Shown piece after piece: positions 43,405 to 53,330 of a stretch of 56,872 nucleotides of DNA; position 1 is the first letter of the stretch, and the number at the start of each line of letters is the position of its first letter. Source of the stretch: Stieleria mannarensis (GTDB lineage: Bacteria > Planctomycetota > Planctomycetia > Pirellulales > Pirellulaceae); assembly GCF_014154935.1 (NCBI RefSeq), contig NZ_JACEHH010000057.1, positions 1 to 56,872 of the forward strand, in the 5' to 3' direction. The notes beneath the pieces were generated by a model, which was not told the DNA's origin, searched no databases, and worked only from the letters and a program-made list of their open reading frames with translations. The position numbers and the translations under genes were made by a program.

Positions 43405-44307
43405 TCAGGCCGCATGACGGCGATCGCTGAAGCAACTTGATCGGTTGCGCGATTGTGACAACACGGCCAACTCGTGCAGTGCTTTGGCCATCCGACCGTT
43501 CAGCCGATGGCCGCCGCGATAGGAGATGAACTTGCCGACCAGTTCCACACCGACCAACGCCAAGTCGCCGACCAGGTCCAGCGCCTTGTGACGTGCACAT
43601 TCGTTTTTGAATCGGACTTCGTTTTCGATCGGGCCGTCCTGGCCAAACACCAACAGGTCTTGGTAGGACACGTGCCGGGCGACGCCGCGGGCATGCAGCG
43701 ATTGAGCTTGTCGCTCGGTGACGAAGGTCCGCGCCGGGGCGACGTCACGGCTGAACCGCGTCGGTGTGCAAGGGAATCCGTAACATTGGTTGCTGATCTC
43801 GCCTTCCTGGTCAAACACCAACTGGTAACCGAAATGGCTGACGCCCGTCACGACCGGCGACGCGGAAATCCACGACGACCCTTCGTGCAGCGTGATCACT
43901 TGGTCGATCACCAATCGCTGTCGCTCGCCCGCTTGGATCACCAAGCCCGCGCCGGCCAACGCGTCGATGTAGGGTTTGCTGCTACCGTCGAGCCCCGGCA
44001 GTTCCTGGCCGCTGATTTCCACGACACAATTGTCGATTTCCATCGCGTAGAGCGCCGCCATCAGGTGTTCGATCATCTCGAACTCGGCTGCCCCCTGGGC
44101 GATGTTGGTCCGCAACTGGGCGTCGGTGCGTTGACTGACGTGTGCCCGGCAGGACGGGTGGCCGGGCAAGTCCGACCGGACCAGCGTGATGCCCGAGTCC
44201 ACCGGGGCGGGGTGCATGACGACGTCGACTTCTTTCGCCGTCCAATAGCCTCGGCCACTCAGCCGACAGGACGAAGCGATGGAATGCTGGTTGCGTGATA
44301 GCGTCAC
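43405..44307 (-). CDS. lpxC: UDP-3-O-acyl-N-acetylglucosamine deacetylase LpxC
   Basis: A 300-residue zinc deacetylase, the committed step of lipid A synthesis. Zinc ligands are His81 (MIEHLMAAL), His240 and Asp244 (ARHKALDLVGDL), and the catalytic His267 lies in SYRGGHRLNG. ELPGLDGSSKPYI is the other conserved block. It starts at GTG with a strong GGGAGG ribosome site 6 bases upstream. It is a stand-alone enzyme without the FabZ fusion found in some bacteria. The order ompH-lpxC-lpxA follows the usual envelope gene cluster, although lpxD and fabZ are not between them. Confidence 0.96.
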   Translation of the reverse strand: MTLSRNQHSIASSCRLSGRGYWTAKEVDVVMHPAPVDSGITLVRSDLPGHPSCRAHVSQRTDAQLRTNIAQGAAEFEMIEHLMAALYAMEIDNCVVEISGQELPGLDGSSKPYIDALAGAGLVIQAGERQRLVIDQVITLHEGSSWISASPVVTGVSHFGYQLVFDQEGEISNQCYGFPCTPTRFSRDVAPARTFVTERQAQSLHARGVARHVSYQDLLVFGQDGPIENEVRFKNECARHKALDLVGDLALVGVELVGKFISYRGGHRLNGRMAKALHELAVLSQSRNRSSCFSDRRHAA

Positions 44308-44526
44308 GGCGTGCCTCCCTGCCCGATCAACCCACTTTTCGATTCTGGAAAATAAAAACGACGGACATCACTGTCCGCCGCTTTGCGTGTGGTGTCAGCC
44401 GACCCCGTTGCCCACCGGTGTCGCCTGCCGCCTGCTGACGCAGACCCGTTGCGGTTGGTTGCGACGGGCGCCAATCATTGGCGGGGCCACACCGCTGGGG
44501 CTGCGTGTGAATCGACGGATGCCGTT

Positions 44527-45165
44527 TTACTGACGCTGCGTCGTGCCGTTGCGGCCCGCGATCGCCGGATCGGCCTTGATGACCTTGTCCAGGTATTGGA
44601 TCACGCCCGGGGTCATGTCCAACGCCGCATCGTGATACACGATGTTTTTCATCACGCCACGAATGACCGATTCGCCTTGGTCCTTGTTCATTTCTTCGCT
44701 GTTGTAGCGAAGCACCAAGTTGATCTTGTAGTGGTTGGCCAAGAACTTCACGCCCGCGGCGATCTGTTGATAGTTGTCGTAGTAGATCTTGGCTTCCGCG
44801 TCGGCCAATTCCTTACGTTTACGAGCCATGTCCAAGCGGAGTTTGGAATCCATGCTCGCCAGCTGCTCTTCCAATTGAGCGTACTCGGGCGATCCCGGCG
44901 ACAGCGTCTTCAGCTTGGCGGCGGTGTTTTGAAGCTGCTCACGCTTTTGCTTCAGCTCGGCATCGTAGGCCTTCAAATCGCCTTCGACTTTCGCCACCTG
45001 GGCTTTGATCCCGGGATGGTTTTTAAAGATGTAAGCGACGTCCACGACCGCGACGCGGTGCGGAGCCGATTCCTGTGCCGATGCTGTACCGGTGAGAAGG
45101 CACGGAGCTAACACAGTTGCCAATCCGATGGCAATTCCACAGACTTGATGGCGAACGGTTCGCAC
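44527..45165 (-). CDS. OmpH/Skp family periplasmic chaperone
   Basis: 212 residues from the GTG at 45165, chosen because AAGGAGAG lies 5-6 bases upstream and the protein then begins with a clean signal peptide (hydrophobic core IAIGLATVLAPCLLTGTASA, cleavage near ASA-QE). The mature part starts with VAVVDVAYIFKNHPG, the OmpH family opening. It continues as a long charged coiled coil (~60-150) that forms the tentacles of the Skp trimer. It should escort unfolded outer-membrane proteins in the periplasm. It lies 219 bases upstream of lpxC. Confidence 0.9.
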   Translation of the reverse strand: MRTVRHQVCGIAIGLATVLAPCLLTGTASAQESAPHRVAVVDVAYIFKNHPGIKAQVAKVEGDLKAYDAELKQKREQLQNTAAKLKTLSPGSPEYAQLEEQLASMDSKLRLDMARKRKELADAEAKIYYDNYQQIAAGVKFLANHYKINLVLRYNSEEMNKDQGESVIRGVMKNIVYHDAALDMTPGVIQYLDKVIKADPAIAGRNGTTQRQ

Positions 45166-45386
45166 TTTCGCTCTCCTTGCGTATTGAGTCGCAGTCCTTT
45201 TGACACAGCGATGAAACAAATCGAGTTACCGTCTCAATTCGCTCGCAGGTGGCCAGACGCAGACATCCGTTGCCTGAACCGAACCACCCAGTCGCTGTTG
45301 TGCCGAAATCGCTCCGGCGTTTGTTCACTAATTTCCGATTGTGGCAATCATTCCTGGCCACGTAAAGATTGATCACGCGCTTTTTT

Positions 45387-47450
45387 CTAGGAGCGTTTCT
45401 CAAGCTTTCCACGCAGCGTCACGGTGTTCGCATCGCGACGGACCTGGATCTCGAAGGTGTCGCCGGGTTCGTGCGCCCGCACCCACGACAAGACGTCGTT
45501 TGTGGTGCGAATCACCTGCCGGCCGATCCGCTGGATCTGGTCGTCGATTTGCAATCCCGCTTTCGATGCCGGGCCCCCCTCGGTCACGTCGGTGACGCTG
45601 ACCACGCCGCCGCGTTCCGTAATCCGCACGCCCAAAAACGCCGTCATCTGACGACGGATCTGGACCCTCGGATCGGTCTCGGCGTACGCGGGCCGTTGGG
45701 GGAGCACCGCCAGTTGAAATGCCACTTCTGAAACCATATCGGTTACACGGGTTAGGTTCCCAAAATCGATTTTGTCGAAATCGTCAGAAGGACGATGATA
45801 ATCGTTGTGCAGCCCGGTAAAGAAAAACAGCACCGGCACACCGACCCGGTAAAACGACTGGTGATCGCTGGGGCCGTAACCGCTGGCAACCTTGAACAAG
45901 TCAAAGCCGAAGCGGTCATTCGCCGCGTCGACGACACGCTCCATTCCGCTGGCCGATCCCGTTCCATAAACCGTCAATTCGTTGTCGCGAAGCCGGCCGA
46001 CCATGTCCAAGTTGATCATCGCCGCCGTCGTTTCGATCGGCCGCACCGGGTTTTCCACGTAGTGTTGGCTGCCCAACAACCCTCGCTCTTCGCCGGTGAA
46101 GGCGATGAACAACACCGTGCGGTGCGAGGCCGCCGATTCCAACCGACGCATTAATTCGGATCCACAGGCCAACATCGCCGCGGTGCCGCTGGCGTTGTCA
46201 TCGGCGCCGTTGTGAACCGCGATCGTCCCCGGGGCCAAGGAGCCGAACCCGCCCATGCCGACGTGGTCATAATGGGCGCCCACCACGATCGTTTCGCTTG
46301 CTAGCAATCCTTTGCCCGGCAAGCGGCCGATCACGTTGTCGCTGGCCGCGATCGCCGGTTTTAAATCGACCGACAGATCGGCGGTCACGTCCTGGAGCGC
46401 CCGGCTGGCCGGCTGGAACGTCCGATCGATTTGTGCTTCAACCTCTTCCAGCGACAGCCCGCCGCCGGCGCGCAGCATCTGGTCGGCCAAGTCGCGGGCG
46501 ATCGACGCCACCGGGATCTTTTCGGTCTGTTTCGTTTTGGTCCCAGCATCGGCGATCCCCAGCACGCCGCGCCGGGCGGCGGAAAGCTGAGCCTGCATCG
46601 CCAAAATCATCCGCTCGGTCGCGGCGATTTTCTCCACCGTCGCCGCGCGGTTCTTGACCGCTTGCTCGGGAAGGTTCTTCAGCATCTCGGCCAAGCGATC
46701 CTTGCGACGCACTTCCTGGTCGATGCGATTCTGTTCCTCCTGGACGGCGTCGCGGGTGCTTCGCGGATCATTGACGATCAGCACGCCGGCCGCCCCCTGC
46801 TTGATCGCCTCGGCAACCTTGGTGGCAAAGTAGGCGTGCCGCGTGTTCTTGACCCCGTCGAAAGGGCTGTCCGGGTCGCCGGCTCCAGGCTCCTTTCGCA
46901 GGATCAACACGATCGCTCCCTGGGCATCGACCGAGGCGTAATCGTCGTAGTTGTGCGTTTCGGAGCTGATTCCGTATCCCGCAAAGACCACGCGGGCCGA
47001 CACGGATTGTTTGTCGCTGCCGATCCCCAGCGGCCCGAATCCTTCGTTCAATCCTGCTTCGATGACCGGTTGGCCGGGGATCCGAATCCGACAGAAGTTG
47101 TCTGCCTGGTTGCGAACCTCGCTACCCACCGTGATCGCTACGCTTTGAAAGGGGCTGCCGGCGACCGAGTTCAGCTGCAACCCGATCGATTCCATTCGCT
47201 CACGCAGGTAGTTTCGCGCGACATCAATCGTCTCGTCGGTCACACTCCGCCCGCGAAGCTCTTCCGACGCCAGGTATTCAACGTCCTGACGCAGCGTCGC
47301 GGTCAGTGCCGCTGAATCAGTGCCCGCGGAGTCTTGGGCGAAGCACGATAACGCGCTGATCGACAACAATGCCAGAAACATCGTGGCGAGCGCAGGGATG
47401 GTTGCGATGCGGTGTAGGCCTGAGAGCGACGGGTGTATGCGAGTGATCAT
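45387..47450 (-). CDS. Secreted M28 family metallopeptidase with PA and PDZ domains
   Basis: 687 residues from the ATG at 47450; the longer frame begins with TTG and adds ten residues. Signal peptide ends near SCFA-QD. An N-terminal helical part precedes a PA-like insert (GSDKQSVSARVVFAGYGIS ... GAAGVLIVNDP). The M28 catalytic core contains GAHYDHVG, NGADDNASG, FTGEERGLLG, NLDMVGRL and SDHQSFY, giving both zinc sites and the general-base Glu. A C-terminal PDZ domain (AFLGVRITERGGVVSVTDVT to the end) probably recruits substrates. It likely degrades exported peptides. It lies 221 bases upstream of the ompH gene. Confidence 0.92.
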   Translation of the reverse strand: MITRIHPSLSGLHRIATIPALATMFLALLSISALSCFAQDSAGTDSAALTATLRQDVEYLASEELRGRSVTDETIDVARNYLRERMESIGLQLNSVAGSPFQSVAITVGSEVRNQADNFCRIRIPGQPVIEAGLNEGFGPLGIGSDKQSVSARVVFAGYGISSETHNYDDYASVDAQGAIVLILRKEPGAGDPDSPFDGVKNTRHAYFATKVAEAIKQGAAGVLIVNDPRSTRDAVQEEQNRIDQEVRRKDRLAEMLKNLPEQAVKNRAATVEKIAATERMILAMQAQLSAARRGVLGIADAGTKTKQTEKIPVASIARDLADQMLRAGGGLSLEEVEAQIDRTFQPASRALQDVTADLSVDLKPAIAASDNVIGRLPGKGLLASETIVVGAHYDHVGMGGFGSLAPGTIAVHNGADDNASGTAAMLACGSELMRRLESAASHRTVLFIAFTGEERGLLGSQHYVENPVRPIETTAAMINLDMVGRLRDNELTVYGTGSASGMERVVDAANDRFGFDLFKVASGYGPSDHQSFYRVGVPVLFFFTGLHNDYHRPSDDFDKIDFGNLTRVTDMVSEVAFQLAVLPQRPAYAETDPRVQIRRQMTAFLGVRITERGGVVSVTDVTEGGPASKAGLQIDDQIQRIGRQVIRTTNDVLSWVRAHEPGDTFEIQVRRDANTVTLRGKLEKRS

Positions 47451-47539
47451 CGTTGATTTGCAAATCGATTCCGCAATCAATGTGTGGTTGCTCTCGGTCT
47501 TGGAGCATCAATTCCGATGGAGAAAAAGTGCTTCTGGCT

Positions 47540-47913
47540 CCCCTCTCCCCCAGGACTCTGGCGAGCTTCAGCGAGCCAGAGTTTTGGGGGAGAGGGGCCG
47601 GGGGTGGCCTGATGAAAATTGAGTGGCTTCTGATACTGGTGAACCGACAATGATTGCAAATTGCAAAATGAACAATGCAAATTGCAAAATGATTTGAGCG
47701 ACGATTCCCGGCAAATTTAAATTTTGCAATGAACAATTTGCAATTTGCAATCGAGGGATCCAGCAGAATCGTTGAACGTCCCCGAACCTACCCAGCCTTC
47801 CAAGTTCCGTTGATTTTCATCCGGCCACCCCCAGCCCCTCTCCCCAAAACAGATCGCGGTCAACATCACTCAGCGATCTGAATCTTTCGGGCGATCGGTT
47901 TTGGGGAGAGGGG
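47540..47913. repeat. Nested inverted repeats, composite MITE-like element
   Basis: Three layers are visible. Left hairpin: CCCCTCTCCCCCA at 47540-47552 pairs with 47585-47597, with inner arms ACTCTGGC/GCCAGAGT. Right hairpin: CCCCTCTCCCCAAAAC at 47835-47850 pairs perfectly with 47898-47913, with inner arms AGATCGC/GCGATCT. Segments 47594-47619 and 47813-47838 are inverted copies of each other (24 of 26). The AT-rich centre carries GATTGCAAATTGCAAA (47652-47667) and its exact inverse (47737-47752). No transposase is encoded. The whole 574-base gap between the peptidase and secDF genes has no supported gene. Confidence 0.8.
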
Positions 47914-48024
47914 AGCCATGCACCTGGGGAACTTAGGACTATTCTTTGTTGCGGGCAAATTTGCAGACGTTACCGTCGCTACCCTTGACCGCAGACCGAA
48001 GCGTCACGTCCCGTGTGACCTAAA

Positions 48025-51000
48025 TCACGCCGCTTCGGGCGTCTTCTCACCTCGCTGGACCAGCATCAACAGGATCGGGCTGGCCACGAAAATCGAACTG
48101 TAGGTTCCGACCAGAACGCCGATGACCAAGCAGAACGCGAACGCGTGGATCCCTTCGCCGCCGAACAGGTACAACAGCACGACCACGATCAACGTCGTGA
48201 TCGACGTCAGCAAGGTCCGGCTGAGCGTTTGATTGATGCTGGTGTTGATCATCTCGCCGGTCAACCGCGGCGCCTTGCCTTTGGTTTCCCGGATCCGGTC
48301 AAACACGACGATCGTGTCGTTCAGCGAATAACCGATGATCGTCAGCAAGGCCGCGACCACGGTCAGACTGATCTTGAAGGGATCGATCAACAGGAACCCG
48401 AGTGCGTCGGCGACGTAGTAGCTGATCGCGATCGCACCGAGCGTGATCAAGACGTCGTGGACCAACGCCGCGACGGCCGCAAAGCCATAGATGACGCGTT
48501 GGAATCGGAACCAGATGTACAAAATGATGACCATCAAGCTGGCGAACAGGGCGACCGAGGCGCGTCCGACCATCTGACCGGCGACCCGAGCACCGACGCT
48601 GCTGCTGCTGACCCAAACCGGTTCGTTGCCGAGCGATCGTTCGACCGCTTGCATCACTTGATCGGCCGCTTCGTTGCCCATCGGCAATGTCACCTTCCAC
48701 TCCGAAAACGGAACACTCGATCCGCTCTTCCAGTCCTCGGCGCCTTCGCCGCTGGGCAGCAAATCAACCGCCCGTTCGTTCAGCGGGATGTTCAATTCCT
48801 CGGCGGCCTCTTTCATCCGCTGGATCAACGTCGGGCCGCTGATCGAGGCACTCGTGTCGCCACCGTCGATTCCCAAGCTGATCCGGCGAACGGCCGATTC
48901 GCCGGCGCTGAGGGCCGGTTCAGTCGATTCCGGTGCGGCGTCAGCGCTGTCGCCGGATGCGGTTTCACTGTCGGCAGCTTCACTGTCGGCTTGCATCGCG
49001 ACCAGCATCACGCCGTTGGAATCGCGGTCGATCGACGAGGTTTCCGATCCGCCGGCGGAGATCGTGACGTCGTAGGTGACCAGATCGGTGTCGGTGGATG
49101 CTTCGAACGCCTCGACGATTCGCGTTTGCAGATCATCGACCGACACCAGTGACGAGTCGACTTTGAACACCGTGCCGTCATCGGCACCGTCCATCGTCAC
49201 GCCGTTGACGGTGAATTGGACGGGCGAACCTTCTTGTTCACCGATCCCCGCGCCGACGATTTCACGAATGCTCTCGGTCGTCGTCGTCTCACTGACTCGG
49301 AACTGAACCGACGATCCGCCGGCAAAGTCGATGTCCAGGATGTTCTTGCCGCGTGCGAACAGCGATCCGATGCCGATCAGAATCAAGATGGCCGAAACGC
49401 CCAGGGCCAGTTTCCCTTTGCCGATGAAGTCCATCATGCCGCCGCCGGACACCGAGTTCTTGATCGCGTTGACCATGTCGGACATCCCCAACGACACCTT
49501 GTTGTGGCGCTCGGCGATATCGAACAACGTTCGCGACATATAGATCGCGGTGAACATCGAGTACAGGATGCCCAGGATCAACGTGACGGCAAAGCCACGG
49601 ATCTGGTCGGTCCCGATCGCATACAACACGATCGCGGTAAACAGCGTGGTCAGGTTGGCGTCGATGATGGTCACCGTCGCTTTGGCAAACCCGTTTCGGA
49701 TCGCCATCCGGTCCTTGGCGCCTTTGTTGATCTCCTCGCGGATCCGTTCAAAGATCAACACGTTGGCGTCGACCGACATACCGACGGTCAAAACCAGACC
49801 GGCCAACCCGGGCAACGTCAACGGTTGGTGAATCAACACCATCGTCGCCAGGATCATGCCCAGGTTCAGCACCAGGGCCAAGCAGGCGATCGCACCGGCA
49901 AATCGGTAGTAGAACAAGATAAACACCAGCACCAGCGACAGCGAAACGCCGATCGCCATCACGCCCTTGCGGATCGTGTCGGCTCCCAAGGTCGCGTCGA
50001 TTTGGTTTTTCGCGATCGGTTGTTTTGTCAACGCCGCGGGCAATTGGCCGGCCTTCAGAATGTCGACCAACGCTTTGACTTCTTCGGTGGTGAAGTTACC
50101 GGTGATTCGACCTTGCTTGCTGATCGGTTGCAGGATGTTCGGGGCCGACAACAAGCGGTCGTCCATCACGATGCCGAGTTGACGTTGGCGGGTTCCTTGC
50201 GGGGCGTTTTCGGTCGTCAAGACGCGGAACTTGCCGCTGCCGGAATCGGTCAGGTTGAACGCGACCGCCGGGGCACCTTGCTCGTCAAAGGTCGTCGATG
50301 CGAACGCCAAGTCTTCACCTTTGACGTCGATATCGGGATCAATGATCATCAACACTTCCAGACCCGACAGACCTTGCTGGTCGACCCAACTTGCTTGTAA
50401 GGCTTGGTCGCCGCGGACATTGGTGGGCAATTCGATGAATTCGCCGGTGTCGGGATTGCGAACGATCGCGTTCCCGACGTTGACGCGGAACGGCCCGTTA
50501 TCGCCCGTCCGAGTCGTCTCGCGGTCGACGATGGCCCAACGGCCGACCGTGCGACCATCGACGTCTGAAATCACTTCACTCATGCGGATCGCGCGTTCTT
50601 GCGACGCCGCCTGTTCAGCCGCCAAGTTGATGATCCGCTGGTGGTCGGTTCGATTTGCCAAAATCGCAAAACGCAGGATTCCGGCTTGCTTGAGCGTCTC
50701 TTCGATCTGAGCGACTTCGCGCTGATCGACTTCCGGGATGATGATTTCGATCTGCGAATCACCATAGGGGCGGATCACGATCTCACGCGTGCCGCTGGGG
50801 TTGATCCGCTTCGTGAGCGGGCCGACCAGATCCTTTGATTTGACACCGTTGCCTTGCTGTTCGGCGTCCGGATTGCTTTTACTCGGGTCGATCTCATAGA
50901 CCAGAATCGTTCCGCCGCGAAGGTCAACGCCTCGGTCGGGCAATCGATTGACCAGCACCACGATGCTGGCGGTGATCGCCAACAGGATGAAGCCGATTCG

Positions 51001-51225
51001 CGTGCTGTGATTCGGCATCTTCAGCTGTTTGGCGAAGAAACCGCCCACCACGAATGGCAGGATCATCACCGCCAATGCGATGGCCAGCATTCCGTACTGC
51101 TGCCATGAAATACCTTGTTCGGCGTCAGCTTGAGCGATCAGGCCGGCCAGCAGACTCGGGGCGGCCAGACTTACATTGCCCAGTGTGGCGTCGGCTAGGG
51201 GCTGAACGAGAGAAAAGCAGTCCAT
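48025..51225 (-). CDS. secDF: Fused protein-export membrane protein SecDF
   Basis: A 1066-residue fusion of SecD and SecF, the RND-type proton-driven helper of SecYEG export. After two N-terminal helices, the SecD part has DLRGGTILVYEID, the periplasmic P1 domain (~110-430) and the membrane signature TVGMSVDANVLIFERIREEI. The SecF part begins near IDFAGGSSVQFRV (~630) and has GYSLNDTIVVFDRIRE near 1000. An acidic Ser/Asp/Glu/Ala-rich insert of about 50 residues (~745-795, within the SecF periplasmic domain) is unusual. The yajC gene lies 235 bases upstream on the same strand, the common yajC-secDF order. Confidence 0.96.
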   Translation of the reverse strand: MDCFSLVQPLADATLGNVSLAAPSLLAGLIAQADAEQGISWQQYGMLAIALAVMILPFVVGGFFAKQLKMPNHSTRIGFILLAITASIVVLVNRLPDRGVDLRGGTILVYEIDPSKSNPDAEQQGNGVKSKDLVGPLTKRINPSGTREIVIRPYGDSQIEIIIPEVDQREVAQIEETLKQAGILRFAILANRTDHQRIINLAAEQAASQERAIRMSEVISDVDGRTVGRWAIVDRETTRTGDNGPFRVNVGNAIVRNPDTGEFIELPTNVRGDQALQASWVDQQGLSGLEVLMIIDPDIDVKGEDLAFASTTFDEQGAPAVAFNLTDSGSGKFRVLTTENAPQGTRQRQLGIVMDDRLLSAPNILQPISKQGRITGNFTTEEVKALVDILKAGQLPAALTKQPIAKNQIDATLGADTIRKGVMAIGVSLSLVLVFILFYYRFAGAIACLALVLNLGMILATMVLIHQPLTLPGLAGLVLTVGMSVDANVLIFERIREEINKGAKDRMAIRNGFAKATVTIIDANLTTLFTAIVLYAIGTDQIRGFAVTLILGILYSMFTAIYMSRTLFDIAERHNKVSLGMSDMVNAIKNSVSGGGMMDFIGKGKLALGVSAILILIGIGSLFARGKNILDIDFAGGSSVQFRVSETTTTESIREIVGAGIGEQEGSPVQFTVNGVTMDGADDGTVFKVDSSLVSVDDLQTRIVEAFEASTDTDLVTYDVTISAGGSETSSIDRDSNGVMLVAMQADSEAADSETASGDSADAAPESTEPALSAGESAVRRISLGIDGGDTSASISGPTLIQRMKEAAEELNIPLNERAVDLLPSGEGAEDWKSGSSVPFSEWKVTLPMGNEAADQVMQAVERSLGNEPVWVSSSSVGARVAGQMVGRASVALFASLMVIILYIWFRFQRVIYGFAAVAALVHDVLITLGAIAISYYVADALGFLLIDPFKISLTVVAALLTIIGYSLNDTIVVFDRIRETKGKAPRLTGEMINTSINQTLSRTLLTSITTLIVVVLLYLFGGEGIHAFAFCLVIGVLVGTYSSIFVASPILLMLVQRGEKTPEAA

Positions 51226-51460
51226 CGTTGGTTGTTTCGTTGTCGAAAGGAATGCAATCGTTGCGTATTGCAGTGATCGGGGAAAGTAGATCCGGCCAGG
51301 CCCCAGTTGGGCCCGGCGTCACCACCGTCGGTGTATTTTGGCTATCGGTGTGTTTTGGCTGTCTTGGCAAAAACCAAGCTTGCTGATTCTGTCGTGGGGG
51401 CGAACGGTTCGAAACGCTCGGATTCGATTGGTGGGCAATTCGAATGCGAATCGACGTTCT

Positions 51461-51898
51461 TTAGTCCTTGGCGTCGTCCTTCGGCTTTTTTTCCTCGATG
51501 ACCGTCAGCGCCCATCGGCTGACCTTCACCCGTAACGTGCCGCTTTCGTCCAGCCGAATCGTCACCACATCGCTGTCGCTCGGGGCGCTGACGACCGTTC
51601 CGTGTAACCCGCCGTTGGTGATCACGCGATCATTCTTCTTGATCGCCGCAATCCGTTTCGCCTCTTCCGCCTTGCGTCGACGCTCCGGAGCGATCAACGT
51701 CAGGTAGAAGATCAAAATGATTCCCGCAATCGGGAACAGCGGATTCTCCATCAACTGCAACAGAAACGGTTTGGGCTCGGCGACCTCCGCCGGGACATCT
51801 TCGGCCAGAAACAGCCAAGGTACGAATTGAAGCAGGGGTTGGATCACAATCCGGACCGAATGGGTTCTAATCTGGTTGGCAAAATACAAGTGCGGCAT
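51461..51898 (-). CDS. yajC: Sec translocase accessory subunit YajC
   Basis: A roughly 145-residue YajC protein with one transmembrane helix (FPIAGIILIFYLTLIAPERRR) followed by the conserved cytoplasmic domain (KNDRVITNGGLHGTVVS and VTIRLDESGTLRVKVSRWAL). The N-terminus before the helix is ~45 residues longer than in E. coli YajC. The ATG at 51898 is used; a TTG five codons earlier and a later start are possible, and none has a good ribosome site. It assists SecDF in protein export. Confidence 0.9.
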   Translation of the reverse strand: MPHLYFANQIRTHSVRIVIQPLLQFVPWLFLAEDVPAEVAEPKPFLLQLMENPLFPIAGIILIFYLTLIAPERRRKAEEAKRIAAIKKNDRVITNGGLHGTVVSAPSDSDVVTIRLDESGTLRVKVSRWALTVIEEKKPKDDAKD

Positions 51899-51987
51899 GA
51901 TATGGAAGCCCAAAATTGGTCACAAGCCCAGCCAGCACCGAACTTTCATCGCTTTTGCCAGACTCCCGTGGCTGCAGACCGCCCCCG

Positions 51988-53136
51988 ATGACCCACCAAC
52001 ACCCTCCCAAACCCGCTGCACAACCATCAAATGCCGGTCCGGTGCCCCCTCCGGATCGCTCCGGCGGCCCCCAACCCGGCGCCAATTCCCTTTTTTTTCC
52101 TGCCTGGCCTCCCCAATGGCCCGAGATTACCGAGTCGATTCTTCAAGCCGTCCACAGCGGCCATTGGGGCCGCTACCGGGGGGAAGCGACGGAAAAGCTT
52201 CGAGAAAAGATTGTCGAATTGATCGGCGGTGGCCACGTGCGATTGGTCAGCAGCGGATCGCTGGGCGTCGAATTGGCCCTCCGCGCCGCCGGCGTCTGTC
52301 CCGGCGACCAGGTCGTGCTGTGCGGCTATGATTACCCGGGCAACTTTCGCGCGATCGAAATCTTGGGAGCCCGGCCGCTTTTGGTCGACGCTGATCCGAG
52401 CGGCTTCTCGGTCGATCCCGAATCGCTGCGGCAAGTCAGCTCTGATTCAGTCAAAGCCGTGGTCGTCTCACACCTGTACGGGGTCCCGGCAAAAATCCGC
52501 CAGCTGCACGAAATTTGTGACCAGAACGATTGGGTGCTGATCGAAGACGCCTGTCAGACGCCGGGGATGCACATCGATGGCCGGCTGGCCGGGGCCTGGG
52601 GCGACGTGGCCGTGCTCAGCTTCGGCGGCAGCAAACCGCTGACCGCCGGCAACGGGGGCGCCGTGCTGACCAACAGCGACCGGATTGCGAGCAAACTGAA
52701 CGCCCACCTGGACCGCCCCAGTGATTCGACGCCGATGAGCGAATTGCAGGCCGCGGCGTTACTGCCCCAGTTGGACCGGTTGGACGAGTGCAATCGGATT
52801 CGCTGGGAAACCTATTCGGCGATCGTCGCCGGCGTCGATTGGACCGGCCAGGCGACGTCCAGTTGCTGCGTGACCGAGTCCTCGACGATTTACAAAGCGG
52901 CGTTTTTATCACCGCGACGCGACGAATTGATCCAGCGGTTGCGGCGATCGGGGCTTCCCGTCGGTCCGGGCTATCGATCGATGCACCGCAGCAGCGATCG
53001 TCGCTGCGAAAAATCCGGGCCGCTGGACCGCTGCCGCCAACTCGGCGAACAGCTCTGCCTGCTCGACCACGCGGCGCTGCTGTCCACGGGATCACTGCGA
53101 AGCGAGCTGGTCAATTTGCTATCAGCTGCGGGCTAG
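51988..53136 (+). CDS. DegT/DnrJ/EryC1/StrS family PLP-dependent aminotransferase
   Basis: 382 residues from the ATG at 51988. After a Pro-rich N-terminal ~35 residues comes the PLP fold: LVSSGSLGVELALRAAGVCP (phosphate site), VVSHLYGVPAKI, LIEDACQTPG and the Schiff-base lysine in VLSFGGSKPLTAGNGGAVLT. The C-terminal domain is a little short. Enzymes of this family transaminate keto-sugar nucleotides. GnnB, the partner of GnnA in making 3-amino UDP-GlcNAc for lipid A, belongs here, and a candidate GnnA is encoded about 9.5 kb away beside lpxA. It diverges from yajC with a 89-base gap. The actual sugar cannot be read from sequence. Confidence 0.85.
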   Translation: MTHQHPPKPAAQPSNAGPVPPPDRSGGPQPGANSLFFPAWPPQWPEITESILQAVHSGHWGRYRGEATEKLREKIVELIGGGHVRLVSSGSLGVELALRAAGVCPGDQVVLCGYDYPGNFRAIEILGARPLLVDADPSGFSVDPESLRQVSSDSVKAVVVSHLYGVPAKIRQLHEICDQNDWVLIEDACQTPGMHIDGRLAGAWGDVAVLSFGGSKPLTAGNGGAVLTNSDRIASKLNAHLDRPSDSTPMSELQAAALLPQLDRLDECNRIRWETYSAIVAGVDWTGQATSSCCVTESSTIYKAAFLSPRRDELIQRLRRSGLPVGPGYRSMHRSSDRRCEKSGPLDRCRQLGEQLCLLDHAALLSTGSLRSELVNLLSAAG

Positions 53137-53177
53137 GCTTCTGGGTTGATTCAGTCCTCCCGCCCCAATGCGGACAA

Positions 53178-53211
53178 GTACGACGGTCCTTCCCGGCCGT
53201 CGCTCGTGGGA
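53178..53211. repeat. Palindromic repeat (CGACGGCC-GGCCGTCG family), inverted copy
   Basis: Reverse-complement copy of the element at 15135-15170, differing at two or three of about 34 positions, including the flanking GTCCC-CGAGCGACGG. Together with the next two repeats it fills the 224-base gap 53137-53360 between the aminotransferase and the SGNH hydrolase genes. Confidence 0.8.
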
Positions 53212-53261
53212 CCACCCGCTCACCGCCGCTTTTCGTTCACCTCATCTTTCCGCCATTCCAG

Positions 53262-53324
53262 CTCCCAGCTCCCAACTCCCAACTCCCAACTCCCAACTCC
53301 CAACTCCCAACTCCCAACTCCCGC
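53262..53324. repeat. Heptanucleotide tandem repeat (CTCCCAA)n
   Basis: Seven perfect copies of CTCCCAA (53269-53317), flanked by CTCCCAG and CTCCCGC variants. A separate array of six copies of the same heptamer and strand lies at 54981-55022. Confidence 0.95.
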
Positions 53325-53330
53325 CAACAC

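Noticed and set aside
49216..50400. 394-codon plus-strand frame
   Set aside because: Antisense to secDF; repetitive His/Gln/Asp composition and no recognisable domain.
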